Positions 1 through 9,788 of a DNA stretch of 64,000 nt are shown here, in pieces. Positions within the stretch are counted from its first letter, which is position 1. Each line of letters starts with the position of its first letter. The stretch is from Rhodobacterales bacterium (GTDB lineage Bacteria; Pseudomonadota; Alphaproteobacteria; Rhodobacterales; Rhodobacteraceae). The stretch is from contig JANYFE010000067.1 of NCBI GenBank assembly GCA_025362795.1, positions 1 through 64,000 on the forward strand. The letters are read 5' to 3'. The notes beneath the pieces were generated by a model that worked only from the letters and a program-made list of their open reading frames with translations, was not told the DNA's origin and searched no databases. The position numbers and the translations under genes are program-made.

Positions 1-3000
1 GCCGCCGTCGAGACTGTCATTGCCGTCGCCGCCAAAGACGCTGTCATTGCCGTCGCCCGCGTTCAGGCTGTCGTTGCCGGTGCCGCCATAGAGGCTGTCA
101 TTGCCGGTGCCGCCGAACAGGGTATCGTTGCCGATGCCGCCATAGAGGCTGTCATTGCCGCTGCCGCCGAACAGGGTATCGTTGCCGATGCCGCCGTCGA
201 GCAGGTCATTGTCGGCGCCGCCATCGAGGCTGTCATTGCCGTCGCCACCCGACAGCGTGTCATTGCCAGCATCGCCGGACATCGTGTCGTTGCCGGTGCC
301 GCCGTCGAGACTGTCGGTGCCGTCACCGCCGAACATGCTGTCATTGCCGTCGCCACCAAAGCTCGCGTCATCGCCGGTGCCGCCGAGGATCGTGTCGTTG
401 TCCGAGCCGCCATACAGAATGTCATTGGAGGCGGCGCCGTCGATGTAGTCGTTGCCCAGACCGCCGTAGAAAATGTTGGTGTAGACATCGCCGCTAAACC
501 CCTGATCGTCGAACCCGATCAGGGTATCGTTGAACGCGGAGCCGATGATGCCATCGACACCGCCGAGGATATCCCCCTGCGCGTCGCCGTAAAGCGCGGT
601 CCAGGTGCCAAGGTTGACAGAGACGGCAGCACCAGAGGCGGAGTAGTCCAGGTAATCCATCCCGGCGCCGCCGTAGAGGGTGTCGATCCCTGCCCCGCCG
701 GCAAGCGTGTCATCGCCGTCGCCGCCGTAGATGGCATCGGCCCCGGCCCCGCCCCAGAAATAGTTGTTGCCGGCATCGCCGGTCAGGATGTCGGCAAAAG
801 CCGAACCGATCAGATTCTCGATCCCGGTGAGGGTATCGCCCGCCGCATCGCCGCCAGACCCGCTGCCCGCAGACAGACTGGCGTTTACCGCGGCGGTCGA
901 GGCGGAGTAATCGGCGGTGTCGGTGCCGGTGCCGCCATCCAGCAGATCGGACCCGGTGCCGCCGATCAGCGTGTCATTGTCGGCCCCGCCGTAAAGCGAG
1001 TCCGTCCCCGCGCCGCCGTTCAGCAGATCCGCGCCCGCGCCGCCGTACAGGGCGTTGGCACTGCCGTCGCCGGAGAGCGTATCACTGAAGGCGGAACCGG
1101 TCAGGTTTTCGATGCTGGTCAGCGTGTCGCCAGCCGCAGCGCCGGTGCCGATGCCGGTGGCAAGGTTGAACGAGACGGCACCCGTGGCGAGGGTAAAGTC
1201 GGCTGTGTCGGTGCCAGCGCCACCGTCCAGCAGATCGGCCCCAGCTGCACCGCCCGACAGAGTGTCATTCCCGGCCCCACCATACAGCGCGTTGTTGCCG
1301 CTGGTGCCGGTCAGGCTGTCAGCTAGGGCTGAACCGATCAGATTCTCGATCCCTGACAGCGTGTCGCCTGCCGCATCGCCACCGCTGTTCACGCCGGTCG
1401 TCAGGTTGACGGTAACGCCGGAACCCGAGGCGCTGTAATCGGCGGTATCCGTCCCGGTGCCGCCATCCAGCAGGTCAGCGCCGGTGCCGCCCAGCAAAGT
1501 ATCGTTGTCCGCGCCGCCATACAGGCTGTCGTTGCCGGCAAGACCGGACAGGCTGTCGTTGCCGATGCCCCCGGTCAATTGGTTGGCATTGGCGTCGCCG
1601 GTCAGCGTATCGGCAAAGTCGGACCCGGTCACATTCTCGATCCCGGTCAAGGTATCGCCCGCAGCGTCGCCGCCCGAGACGGCTGCCATGCTAAGATTGA
1701 CGTTGACGCTCGCCGAAGAGGCGGAGTAATCGGCGGTGTCGATGCCGGTGCCGCCGTCCAGCAAATCGGACCCGGTGCCGCCGATCAGCGTGTCATTGTC
1801 GGCCCCGCCATACAGACTGTCATTGCCCGCGCCGCCCGACATGAGGTCATTGCCCGCGCCGCCGGTCAGGGCATTGGCCGCAACATCGCCGGTCAAAGTG
1901 TCGGCAAAACCCGAACCGGTCAGGTTTTCAATGGCAGTCAGCGTATCACCAGTCGCATCACCTGCCGTGCCCAGCCCGGTGGCAAGGCTGACTGCGACGC
2001 CGGCGGTCGACGTGGAATAGTCGGCGGTGTCCGTGCCGGTGCCACCGTCCAAGAGATCATTGCCTGCGCCACCTGTCAGCGTGTCATTGCCCGCGCCGCC
2101 GGACAGGACGTTGGCACCGGTGTCGCCGGTCAGGCTGTCGTTCAGGGCTGAACCGATCAGGTTTTCAAATCCGGTCAGTGTGTCGCCTGCCGCATCGCCG
2201 CCGCTGTTCACGCCGGTCGTCAGGTTGACGGTAACGCCGGAACCCGAGGCGCTGTAATCGGCGGTGTCCGTCCCGGTGCCGCCATCCAGCAGGTCAGCGC
2301 CGCTGCCGCCCAGCAAAGTATCGTTGTCTGCGCCGCCATACAGGCTGTCGTTGCCGGCAAGACCGGACAGGCTGTCGTTGCCGATGCCCCCGGTCAACTG
2401 GTTGGCTGCCGCGTCGCCCAACAAGATATCGACAAAGTCGGTGCCGATCAAATTCTCGATGCCGGTCAGCGTGTCGCCGTTGGCATCGCCCGCGCTGCCA
2501 AGCCCGGTTGTCAGGTTCACCGCGACGGCGGCGGTGGCACTGGAATAATCGGCGGTGTCGGTGCCGGTGCCGCCGTCCAGCACGTCATTGCCTGTGCCAC
2601 CGATGAGCGTATCATTGTCCGCGCCGCCATACAGACTGTCATTGCCCGCGCCGCCCGACATGAGGTCATTGCCTGCGGCGCCGGTCAGGAGGTTCGCGCC
2701 GGTATCGCCGGTGAGCGTATCGGCAAAGCCTGACCCGGTCAGGTTTTCAAACCCGGCAAAGCTGTCGCCCGCCGCATCGCCGCCCAGGGCGGTGCCGGTG
2801 GCCATGTCGACCGATACGCCGGCGGTAGAGGTGGTATAATCCAGCGTGTCGGTGCCGGTGCCGCCATCCAGAACATCGGCGCCCGCACCGCCCGCGAGGG
2901 TGTCATTGCCCGCGCCGCCGGACAGGACGTTGGCACCGGTGTCGCCGGTCAGGCTGTCGTTCAGGGCTGAACCGATCAGGTTTTCAACCCCGGTCAGTGT

Positions 3001-4464
3001 GTCGCCTGCCGCATCGCCGCCGCTGTTCACGCCGGTCGTCAGGTTGACGGTAACGCCGGAACCCGAGGCGCTGTAATCAGCGGTGTCCGTCCCGGTGCCG
3101 CCGTCCAGACTGTCAGCCCCAGCCCCGCCGATCAGGGTGTCATTGCCCGCACCACCAGACAGTGTGTTGGCGTTGGCATCGCCGGTCAGGCTGTCGTTGA
3201 AGGCGGACCCTGTCAGGTTTTCAACCGCGCTGAGGGTGTCGCCCGCCGCGTCGCCGCCGCTGCCGGCCCCGGTGGCCAGATTTACTGCCACGCCTGAGGT
3301 GGAGGCGGTGTAATCGGCCGTATCGGTGCCGGTCCCGCCGAATAGGCTATCCGCGCCCGCGCCACCGGACAAAGTGTCGTTGCCCGCAGCGCCATACAGG
3401 GCGTTGGCACCCGCGTCGCCCGTCAGGCTGTCGGCCAGAGCCGTGCCGATCAGGTTTTCAACCCCGGTCAGCGTGTCGCCCGCCGCATCGCCGCCGGTGT
3501 TCACGCCGGTGGTCAGGTTGACCGTCACGCCAGAGGTGGAGGCGGTGTAGTCGGCGGTGTCCGTCCCGGTGCCGCCGTCCAGCAGGTCTGCGCCCGCAGC
3601 GCCAGCCAGCGTGTCATTGCCCCCAGCGCCATACAGCGCGTTGGCGTTGGTGTCGCCCGTCAGGCTGTCATTGAAGGCAGAGCCGCCGAGGTTTTCAATG
3701 CCCGACAGCGTATCGCCCGCCGCATCGCCGCCACTGGCGGACCCGCTGGTCAGATTGACGGTCACGGCAGAGGTGGAGGCCGCATAGTCGGCCGTGTCGG
3801 TGCCGATGCCGCCATACAGCCCATCCGCGCCCGCGCCACCGGTCAGCGTGTCATTGCCAGCAGCACCATACAGCGCGTTCGCGGCGCCATCACCGGTCAG
3901 GCTGTCGTTCAAGGCAGAGCCGGTCAGATTCTCGATCCCGGTCAGGGTATCGCCCGCAGCGTCGCCGCCGGTGTTGATGTTGGTGGCAAGGTTGACGGTG
4001 ACGCCCGCGGTCGAAGCGGTATAGTCGGCCGTGTCGGTGCCGGTGCCGCCGTCCAGACTGTCGGCACCGCTGCCACCCGCCAGCGTGTCATTGCCAGCGC
4101 CGCCCAGCAGCGTGTTGGCATTCGCATCGCCGGTCAGGCTGTCGGCCAGACCGCTGCCAAGGACATTCTCGATCCCGGTCAGCGTATCGCCCGCCGCATC
4201 GCCGCCGGACCCGAGCCCCGTGGTCAGGTTGACGGTGACACCCAGAACCGACGCGGAATAATCGGCAAGGTCGGTGCCAAGGCCGCCGTCCAGCCGGTCG
4301 CTGCCCAGCCCCCCCGCCAGCGTGTCATTGCCGTCACCGCCGTAGAGTTGGTCATCCAGCAAGCCGCCATACAGCACGTCATTGCCCGCGGCACCGTAAA
4401 TGGTGTCGTTCAGGGCCGTACCCGTCAGGGTATCGTTGCCAGCGCCGCCGGTGATTGTCGCCAA
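1..4464 (-). CDS. Giant RTX (calcium-binding repeat) protein, N-terminal part
   Basis: The minus strand is open in one frame from 4509 to the window edge and reads as RTX nonapeptides (GGxGxDxLx), for example GGDGNDSLDGG at the left edge. At least 1,488 residues are visible; the C-terminus, where a type I secretion signal would lie, is outside the window. About 14 long units occupy roughly 900-4290. Each combines a TDTADY-S...GVTVNL segment, a GGDAAGDTLTGIENLTGSAFNDSLTG segment and two to four nonapeptides. The part below 480 is nonapeptides only. I chose the TTG at 4464 because it gives MATITGGAGNDTLTG, a common N-terminus of such proteins; an in-frame stop lies at 4510-4512 and no ATG is available. 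There is no signal peptide, as expected for type I secretion. Known for the family: Ca2+-dependent folding outside the cell. Inferred: a secreted adhesin or surface protein. No type I exporter gene is in the window. Confidence 0.88.
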   Translation of the reverse strand, partial: MATITGGAGNDTLTGTALNDTIYGAAGNDVLYGGLLDDQLYGGDGNDTLAGGLGSDRLDGGLGTDLADYSASVLGVTVNLTTGLGSGGDAAGDTLTGIENVLGSGLADSLTGDANANTLLGGAGNDTLAGGSGADSLDGGTGTDTADYTASTAGVTVNLATNINTGGDAAGDTLTGIENLTGSALNDSLTGDGAANALYGAAGNDTLTGGAGADGLYGGIGTDTADYAASTSAVTVNLTSGSASGGDAAGDTLSGIENLGGSAFNDSLTGDTNANALYGAGGNDTLAGAAGADLLDGGTGTDTADYTASTSGVTVNLTTGVNTGGDAAGDTLTGVENLIGTALADSLTGDAGANALYGAAGNDTLSGGAGADSLFGGTGTDTADYTASTSGVAVNLATGAGSGGDAAGDTLSAVENLTGSAFNDSLTGDANANTLSGGAGNDTLIGGAGADSLDGGTGTDTADYSASGSGVTVNLTTGVNSGGDAAGDTLTGVENLIGSALNDSLTGDTGANVLSGGAGNDTLAGGAGADVLDGGTGTDTLDYTTSTAGVSVDMATGTALGGDAAGDSFAGFENLTGSGFADTLTGDTGANLLTGAAGNDLMSGGAGNDSLYGGADNDTLIGGTGNDVLDGGTGTDTADYSSATAAVAVNLTTGLGSAGDANGDTLTGIENLIGTDFVDILLGDAAANQLTGGIGNDSLSGLAGNDSLYGGADNDTLLGGSGADLLDGGTGTDTADYSASGSGVTVNLTTGVNSGGDAAGDTLTGFENLIGSALNDSLTGDTGANVLSGGAGNDTLTGGAGNDLLDGGTGTDTADYSTSTAGVAVSLATGLGTAGDATGDTLTAIENLTGSGFADTLTGDVAANALTGGAGNDLMSGGAGNDSLYGGADNDTLIGGTGSDLLDGGTGIDTADYSASSASVNVNLSMAAVSGGDAAGDTLTGIENVTGSDFADTLTGDANANQLTGGIGNDSLSGLAGNDSLYGGADNDTLLGGTGADLLDGGTGTDTADYSASGSGVTVNLTTGVNSGGDAAGDTLSGIENLIGSALADSLTGTSGNNALYGGAGNDTLSGGAAGADLLDGGAGTDTADFTLATGAVSFNLATGIGTGAAAGDTLTSIENLTGSAFSDTLSGDGSANALYGGAGADLLNGGAGTDSLYGGADNDTLIGGTGSDLLDGGTGTDTADYSASTAAVNASLSAGSGSGGDAAGDTLTGIENLIGSAFADILTGDAGNNYFWGGAGADAIYGGDGDDTLAGGAGIDTLYGGAGMDYLDYSASGAAVSVNLGTWTALYGDAQGDILGGVDGIIGSAFNDTLIGFDDQGFSGDVYTNIFYGGLGNDYIDGAASNDILYGGSDNDTILGGTGDDASFGGDGNDSMFGGDGTDSLDGGTGNDTMSGDAGNDTLSGGDGNDSLDGGADNDLLDGGIGNDTLFGGSGNDSLYGGIGNDTLFGGTGNDSLYGGTGNDSLNAGDGNDSVFGGDGNDSLDGG
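905..4290 (-). repeat. Tandem 79-aa / 97-aa units inside the RTX gene
   Basis: The TDTADY-coding segment recurs at about 4268, 4031, 3794, 3557, 3320, 3083, 2846, 2555, 2264, 2027, 1736, 1445, 1205 and 917. Spacing is 237 bp (79 codons) or 291 bp (97 codons), with one 240 and one 288. The 54-bp difference is exactly two 9-codon RTX repeats. The region 1205-2027 (291+291+240) is a near copy of 2027-2846 (291+291+237), so there is also a higher-order repeat of about 819 bp. All units keep the same frame. Confidence 0.9.
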
Positions 4465-4732
4465 TTTGGTGTCCGCTCGTTTGGTCCCGATCTTGCGCCG
4501 GGGTTTGCCTCATGGCCCAATTTAGCCTTAATTGTGTCGAGATTGCGGCAAGCGCGGCTTTGCCGTTGATAATTGGGCAACAAAAGCAAGGAAACCGCAG
4601 GATTTCGCGGGTATTTCGCGGGACGGCAGGCCGGGCCGGCCTTATTGCTTTGTCAGACTGAAACGGCGGCGGTCCGCCCCACTGGCAGGCCGGCCAAACC
4701 CGGGGGAACCGGGACGGACGACAGAGCGGGTT
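4465..4732. other. Intergenic gap between RTX gene and ATPase gene
   Basis: The gap is 268 bases. It must hold the promoter of the RTX gene and the end of the lac-type operon. A GC-rich inverted repeat at 4628-4642 (AGGCCGGGCCGGCCT) lies 90 bases beyond the ATPase stop. It lacks a clear U-tract, so I do not call it a terminator. No other feature was seen. Confidence 0.4.
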
Positions 4733-5800
4733 TCAGCGGATGCGGCGGCCTGACGGCGCGAACAGAAGCGCTTTGCCAGCGTCAAAACGGGCGGTGATTT
4801 TCTGGCCCTGATGCAGGTCGCGGCCATCGTCAACGGCGACGGTCAGGATCTGGCCATCACCCTGACGGGCATAGGCAAAAGTCTCGCCGCCCAGATGTTC
4901 GATGATCTCTATTGTCAGGTCCAGAACCGCATCGCCGCCGCGCTTGAAATGCTCGGGGCGAATGCCGACGGTGACCAGATCGTCCTCGGACGGTGGCAGA
5001 TTGAAGCGTCCAAGGGGGATGGTCTGCCCGGCAAACTCGGTCAGGCGGATCAGCGCGCCTTCAACGCGGCCTTTCAGAAAATTCATCTTGGGGCTGCCGA
5101 TAAAGCCCGCGACGAACAGGTTGTCGGGGTCGTCATACAGGGTCAGCGGGGCACCGACCTGTTCCACGATGCCATCGCGCAGGACTACAATCTTGTCGGC
5201 CAGGGTCATCGCCTCGACCTGATCATGGGTCACATAGATGATCGTCGTGGCCAGTTCCTTGTGCAGGCGGGCAATTTCGATGCGCATATGCACGCGCAGT
5301 TCCGCGTCAAGGTTCGACAGTGGTTCGTCGAACAGGAAAACCTCGGGATGACGGACGATGGCGCGGCCAATGGCGACGCGCTGTCTTTGCCCCCCGCTAA
5401 GATCTTTGGGTTTGCGGTCGAGCAGAGGACCAAGTTCAAGGATGCGAGCGGCTTCGGCGACTTGTTTGGCCACCTCGTCTTTGCTTTGACCGGCAAAGCG
5501 CAGGGCAAAGCCCATGTTCTCGCGCACAGTCATGTGGGGGTAAAGCGCGTAGCTTTGGAACACCATCGCGATGCCGCGGCGTGAGGGGTCCACGTCATTC
5601 ATCAGCTTGTCACCGATGAACAATTCGCCGTCCGAGATGCCTTCCAGCCCCGCGATCATCCGCAGCAGGGTGGATTTGCCGCAGCCCGACGGGCCGACAA
5701 ACACCACGAATTCCCGCGGGTCGATATCAAGGTTGACGCCCTTGATGACCTCGACCGACCCATATGATTTCCGGACGTCGCGCAGTTTCAAGCCGCTCAT
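4733..5800 (-). CDS. Sugar ABC transporter ATP-binding protein (UgpC/MsmK/LacK type)
   Basis: This 355-residue cytoplasmic ATPase energises the permease pair encoded upstream. Visible motifs are Walker A GPSGCGKST (residues 36-44), Q-loop FQSYALYPHM (about 81-90), signature LSGGQRQR (134-141), Walker B VFLFDEP (154-160) and H-loop THDQ (191-194). A C-terminal TOBE-type region of about 120 residues is typical of CUT1 sugar ATPases. A GGAG sequence precedes the ATG. It is the last gene of the operon, starting 4 bases after the GH2 gene. Such ATPases are often shared among importers; a second copy lies at 41898-42980. Confidence 0.92.
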   Translation of the reverse strand: MSGLKLRDVRKSYGSVEVIKGVNLDIDPREFVVFVGPSGCGKSTLLRMIAGLEGISDGELFIGDKLMNDVDPSRRGIAMVFQSYALYPHMTVRENMGFALRFAGQSKDEVAKQVAEAARILELGPLLDRKPKDLSGGQRQRVAIGRAIVRHPEVFLFDEPLSNLDAELRVHMRIEIARLHKELATTIIYVTHDQVEAMTLADKIVVLRDGIVEQVGAPLTLYDDPDNLFVAGFIGSPKMNFLKGRVEGALIRLTEFAGQTIPLGRFNLPPSEDDLVTVGIRPEHFKRGGDAVLDLTIEIIEHLGGETFAYARQGDGQILTVAVDDGRDLHQGQKITARFDAGKALLFAPSGRRIR

Positions 5801-5804
5801 GTGT

Positions 5805-7997
5805 TTACTCCGCTGTCAGATGCAGGGTCTGGGTGCCCAGACGGTCGCTGGTGACGGTGATTTCGATGGAACCTGCCCCGGTGGACTGCACCCAGAAGCC
5901 GGTTGATCCGGCGCGCAGCGGCACCAGCGACGGGCCGATCAGCCGGGCACCCGTGACGGTGATGGCGACGGGTTCGGGAAAGAACGGCAGCTTGTTGCCG
6001 ACCTGATCCAAGGCGCGCACCATGACGCGGGTGGCCTCGTGGGCGGCAATCCGGGTCGTGTCCGGAGTGACTTGCAGCGTGGTCGCCACGGGGTCGGACA
6101 CAAAGCGGGCGGTGGCGACGGCCTTGCCGTTCAGATAGCCGGTGATCGTCGCATCTTCCCACATCATGCCCCACAGGCCCAATTCGTCATGGGTGAAATG
6201 GCGGCGGTCAAGGATGACCGGGGCATGCGGCAGGTGGGGGTATTTCTCGCGGTCCGGACCAACCCGTTTCAACCTGTGATTGCCGTAGGTCAGTTCGACC
6301 TCGTCGCAGTTGGTCAGGATGATCAGCGGCAGGACACCGCCGATGTTCCGCTCGCCCCGCGCCCAGAAGGTGACGGGTTTCAGGATGATGCCGTCTGCCG
6401 GGTCGGACTGACTGGCATAAGCGTAGGCTGCAAATTTCGGCTCGCGGAACATGTCCATGACGCCGTGGTGGCAAAGGCGGTCGCCAGAGCCGAAATCCTT
6501 GTGGGTATTGTAATCAAAGGCGCACCAGCCGATGCAACCGGCGATCTGCGGGTCGCCGTGCATGGCATTCAGTACCTCTAGATGCCGGGTGACGTGTTCG
6601 GCCTGACGCTGTTCCTGATCATTCGATTTGGTCGGATACATATGCCCGCCATATTCGGTGATGATATAGGGCACGACATGGGGCAGGCCGGTGACTTCCT
6701 GTTGCGGGCGCAGCGGGGTGCGGGGTCGGTTGCCGCCGTGTTCCTCGTTGCCCAGAATGAAGTCGTTCATCGTATAGACGTCTTCCAGCAGTTCGCTGTC
6801 GGTGATGTAGCGCACGCCGCCGGTCTGGCGGGTGCTGTCCAGCGCATGGGCCGCGGCGTTGGTTTGCAGATAGAAGTCGTGGTTGTCCTGCGACTCGTTG
6901 ATCCGGACGCCCCAGATAATGATCGACGGGTGGTTCCAGTCGCGGCGGATCATGCGACGGACGTTTTCCACCGATTCCTTTTGCCAGGCCAGATCGCCGA
7001 TGTGCTGCCAGCCGGGGATTTCCTCGAACACCAAGAGGCCCAACTCGTCGCAGCGGTTCAGGAAGTGGCTGCTTTGCGGGTAATGCGAGGTGCGGACCAG
7101 ATTGACGCGCAGGTCATGTTTCAAGATTTCGGCGTCTTTTTCCTGCGCGGCCCGGCCCAGGGCATACCCCGCATAGGGGAAGGACTGATGGCGATTGAGC
7201 CCACGAATTTTCAGGGGTTTGCCGTTGAGTTTGAACCCGTCGGAGGTGAATTCGGCAGAGCGGAAGCCGAAACGGCTGGTGGCGGTGTCTTGCCCCTGCG
7301 GCGTGTCGAGCGTCAGGTTGAGCGTATAGAGCGCCGGTGTCGTGGTGTCCCACAGGGTGATGTCCGCAAGGCCGGCAAGGGTCAGGGTGGCCGTGCTGCC
7401 CGTGACACTGGCCGAGGTCGTGGCGATTGTGGCACCGCTGGCGTCACACAGGGTGGCGGTCAAAGTGCCGGACACGGCCAGGTTTTGCGGGTTGTTCAGG
7501 GTGGTGGTGACAGTGACGGATTTGTGGGCGGCCAGCACATTCGGCGTTTCAATCTTGTGCAGGCCAATGCTGACGGGCGCTGTGACATTGAGCCAGACCT
7601 CGCGGTAAATCCCGGCATAGGTGAGGTAATCTATCGCCCCGCCAAACGGGGGGATTCCGGGGTTTTCGCTGCCGTCGACAATGACGGTCAGACGGTTGCC
7701 GGTCGGTTGCAGCAAGCCGGTCAAGCGCGCCTCAAACGGGGTATAGCCATCGGCATGGCGGGTCAGCAGGGCACCGTTCAGACTGACGCGGGCATTGGCC
7801 ATCGCCCCATCGAACACCACCGAAACCTCGCGTCGCGCCCATGTCGGGTCGGCGTCAAAGGTCTTTTCATAGGTGAAGACCCGCTGATAAACCCTTTCAT
7901 CGAAATAGGAAAACGGCAGGTCCACTGCATTATGCGGCAGGCGGACTGAGTCACAGCCCTCAAACAGCCAGTCAGCATTGAAGTCAGTCTTGGGCAT
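5805..7997 (-). CDS. Glycoside hydrolase family 2, probable beta-galactosidase
   Basis: This 730-residue protein has the GH2 order: jelly-roll sugar-binding domain (about 1-140), Ig-like domain (about 145-250), TIM barrel (about 255-545) and a C-terminal beta domain. The catalytic acid/base lies in WGVRINES (Glu368) and the nucleophile in ITEYGGH (Glu448). RTSHYPQS, which supports the active site, is at about 302-309. There is no signal peptide, so it should be cytoplasmic and act on sugars brought in by the neighbouring importer. GH2 also includes beta-glucuronidases and beta-mannosidases. A galactoside substrate is inferred from family and context only. Confidence 0.85.
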   Translation of the reverse strand: MPKTDFNADWLFEGCDSVRLPHNAVDLPFSYFDERVYQRVFTYEKTFDADPTWARREVSVVFDGAMANARVSLNGALLTRHADGYTPFEARLTGLLQPTGNRLTVIVDGSENPGIPPFGGAIDYLTYAGIYREVWLNVTAPVSIGLHKIETPNVLAAHKSVTVTTTLNNPQNLAVSGTLTATLCDASGATIATTSASVTGSTATLTLAGLADITLWDTTTPALYTLNLTLDTPQGQDTATSRFGFRSAEFTSDGFKLNGKPLKIRGLNRHQSFPYAGYALGRAAQEKDAEILKHDLRVNLVRTSHYPQSSHFLNRCDELGLLVFEEIPGWQHIGDLAWQKESVENVRRMIRRDWNHPSIIIWGVRINESQDNHDFYLQTNAAAHALDSTRQTGGVRYITDSELLEDVYTMNDFILGNEEHGGNRPRTPLRPQQEVTGLPHVVPYIITEYGGHMYPTKSNDQEQRQAEHVTRHLEVLNAMHGDPQIAGCIGWCAFDYNTHKDFGSGDRLCHHGVMDMFREPKFAAYAYASQSDPADGIILKPVTFWARGERNIGGVLPLIILTNCDEVELTYGNHRLKRVGPDREKYPHLPHAPVILDRRHFTHDELGLWGMMWEDATITGYLNGKAVATARFVSDPVATTLQVTPDTTRIAAHEATRVMVRALDQVGNKLPFFPEPVAITVTGARLIGPSLVPLRAGSTGFWVQSTGAGSIEITVTSDRLGTQTLHLTAE

Positions 7998-8009
7998 TTC
8001 AGGGCATTC

Positions 8010-8828
8010 CTATTTGACGCTTCCCAGCATGCCTTCGACGAAGCGGCGCTGGAGCAGAAAGAAAACCAGAACTGTCGGCAGCGTTGCCAGAACATTGGCA
8101 ACCATGATCAGGCCGTAGTCCGGGGTATAGGCCGAGGCGAGCGACGCCACTTCCAGCGTGATGGTCTTCATCTCGTTTTTCTGCACCACCATCAGCGGCC
8201 ACAGATAGGAATTCCAGTTGGTCATGAAGACGATGATCATGGCGGCGGCATAGGTCGACCGCATCACGGGGATGTAGATATAGGCAAAAATCTGCCATTC
8301 CTTCAGCCCGTCCAACAAGGCCGCATCGCGCAATTCGTGCGGGAAGGCCTTGGTGTTCTGGCGAAAGTAAAAGATCATGAAAATCGCGGCGATGCCCGGC
8401 AACATGATGCCGACATAGGTGTTCATCAGCCCGGCGCGCGAAAACATCATGAACAGCGGCACGATCAGTGCTGCAAACGGCACCGACAGCAAGAGCAGCA
8501 AGCCGCCAAAGATCCGGTCGCGGTTGCGTGAGCGGAACATCTCGAACCCGTAGCCCGCAAGCGAGGTGATGATCAGCGTCAGAACCGTCCCGGTAATCGC
8601 CACGAAGAAGGAATTGGCGAAAATGCGCGGGATGTCAGGGATCGCGAAAAACTTGGTGATGTTCACAATCAGATTGCTGCCAAAGGTCGCTTTGCCGCCC
8701 GTGATGTCGAGGGCGGTGTTGGTGGCTCCGACGATCATCCAGTAGAACGGAAAGATCGAAATGAACGCCGCAATCCACAGAACGGCCTGACTGGCGAGGT
8801 TGGCGGCTTGGTCAAGAGCGGCTCTCAT
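8010..8828 (-). CDS. Sugar ABC transporter permease, MalG/LacG type
   Basis: This 272-residue inner-membrane protein has about six membrane segments and the cytoplasmic EAA-type loop (ELRDAALLDGLKEWQIF) that contacts the ATPase. It is the second permease of a CUT1 importer. I place the start at the ATG at 8828 (MRAALDQAANL), one base after the stop of the upstream permease; a longer frame would overlap that gene. The preceding segment VLWIAAFISIFPFYWMIVG is the first membrane helix. Confidence 0.9.
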   Translation of the reverse strand: MRAALDQAANLASQAVLWIAAFISIFPFYWMIVGATNTALDITGGKATFGSNLIVNITKFFAIPDIPRIFANSFFVAITGTVLTLIITSLAGYGFEMFRSRNRDRIFGGLLLLLSVPFAALIVPLFMMFSRAGLMNTYVGIMLPGIAAIFMIFYFRQNTKAFPHELRDAALLDGLKEWQIFAYIYIPVMRSTYAAAMIIVFMTNWNSYLWPLMVVQKNEMKTITLEVASLASAYTPDYGLIMVANVLATLPTVLVFFLLQRRFVEGMLGSVK

Positions 8829-8829
8829 C

Positions 8830-9720
8830 CTAGCGTTCCTTCGCGACCTGGAACTGAATCCAGGACAGGATGCCAACCATGATCACGATCAGCCAGGACA
8901 CGGTTGCCGCATAGCCATAGCTTGGCACGTATTTGAACAAGAGGTTATAGATATACAAGGACAGCGTCAGCGTTGCATCCGCCGGATTTCCGCCCGCCCC
9001 GGCGCTGGCGGTGATGGTGTTGACCTCGTCAAACAGTTGCAGCGTTCCGATGGTCGACAGAACGGTGGTGAACAGGATCACCGGTTTCAGCATGGGCACG
9101 GTGATCTTGGTGAAACGCGCCCAGGCCGGCACACCGTCGATGCGGGCAACCTCATACATCGACGGGTCGATATTTTGCAGGGCGGCCAGATAAAACACCA
9201 TGTTATACCCGGTCCAGCGCCAGGTGATTGCCAATATGATCAGCACCTTGGCCCAGAATGGCTGGATCATCCAGCCGATGGGGGTGCTGATGATATGCAG
9301 GGCCATCAGCGTGTCATTGACCACACCATCGGCAGAGAACATGGATTTGAACAAGACCGAATAGGCCACAAGCGAGGTGACGCAGGGCAGAAAAATTGCG
9401 GTGCGCAAGATGGCGCGGCCCCGGAGGCGTGGGTTGTTCAAGGAGACTGCGAACAACAGCGCCAGCACGATCATGATCGGGACTTGCACGACCAGAAAGA
9501 TCAGCGTGTTAGTCAAGGCGTGCTGAAACACCGGATCCTTGGTCAGGCGAATGATGTTTGCAAAGCCGCCGAAGTGAAAGTTCAGGCCCTTGCCGGTCTG
9601 CATGCTCATCCACAGCGACCAGAAGATCGGATAGACCATGAAGATACCCAGCATCACCAGCGCGGGGGCGACAAAGGCCCAGCCCGTCAAATTAGCGCGC
9701 GAAGTTCTGCTGCCTGCCAT
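8830..9720 (-). CDS. Sugar ABC transporter permease, MalF/LacF type
   Basis: This 296-residue inner-membrane protein has six predicted helices. The EAA-like loop reads YEVARIDGVPAWARFTKITVP, the coupling site to the ATPase. The start at 9720 (MAGSRTSRANLTGWAF) is preceded by AGGA. The gap to the solute-binding gene upstream (about 138 bases) is filled by a strong stem-loop. It forms the importer together with its partner permease, the binding protein and the ATPase of this operon. Confidence 0.9.
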   Translation of the reverse strand: MAGSRTSRANLTGWAFVAPALVMLGIFMVYPIFWSLWMSMQTGKGLNFHFGGFANIIRLTKDPVFQHALTNTLIFLVVQVPIMIVLALLFAVSLNNPRLRGRAILRTAIFLPCVTSLVAYSVLFKSMFSADGVVNDTLMALHIISTPIGWMIQPFWAKVLIILAITWRWTGYNMVFYLAALQNIDPSMYEVARIDGVPAWARFTKITVPMLKPVILFTTVLSTIGTLQLFDEVNTITASAGAGGNPADATLTLSLYIYNLLFKYVPSYGYAATVSWLIVIMVGILSWIQFQVAKER

Positions 9721-9788
9721 GCCATGTCCTAGGTTCAAGAGGCCCGCCGTCCGCGGGCTGGTATCGGCGCGAGTGGGGTACAGGCGCA

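Noticed and set aside
1-480. Short regular repeats resembling a CRISPR array
   Set aside because: There are no spacers; the period is 27 bases and translates to RTX nonapeptides.
155-4261. Many open frames of 75-190 codons on the plus strand opposite the RTX gene
   Set aside because: They start at the same point of each repeat, have Pro/Ser/Val-rich compositions and are the complement of RTX codons. They are shadows of the repeats.
4628-4642. GC-rich inverted repeat as a terminator of the lac-type operon
   Set aside because: It has almost no loop and no T-run on the minus strand.
6582-7949. A 455-codon plus-strand open frame opposite the GH2 gene
   Set aside because: The minus strand has complete GH2 catalytic motifs; the plus frame shows no known domain.
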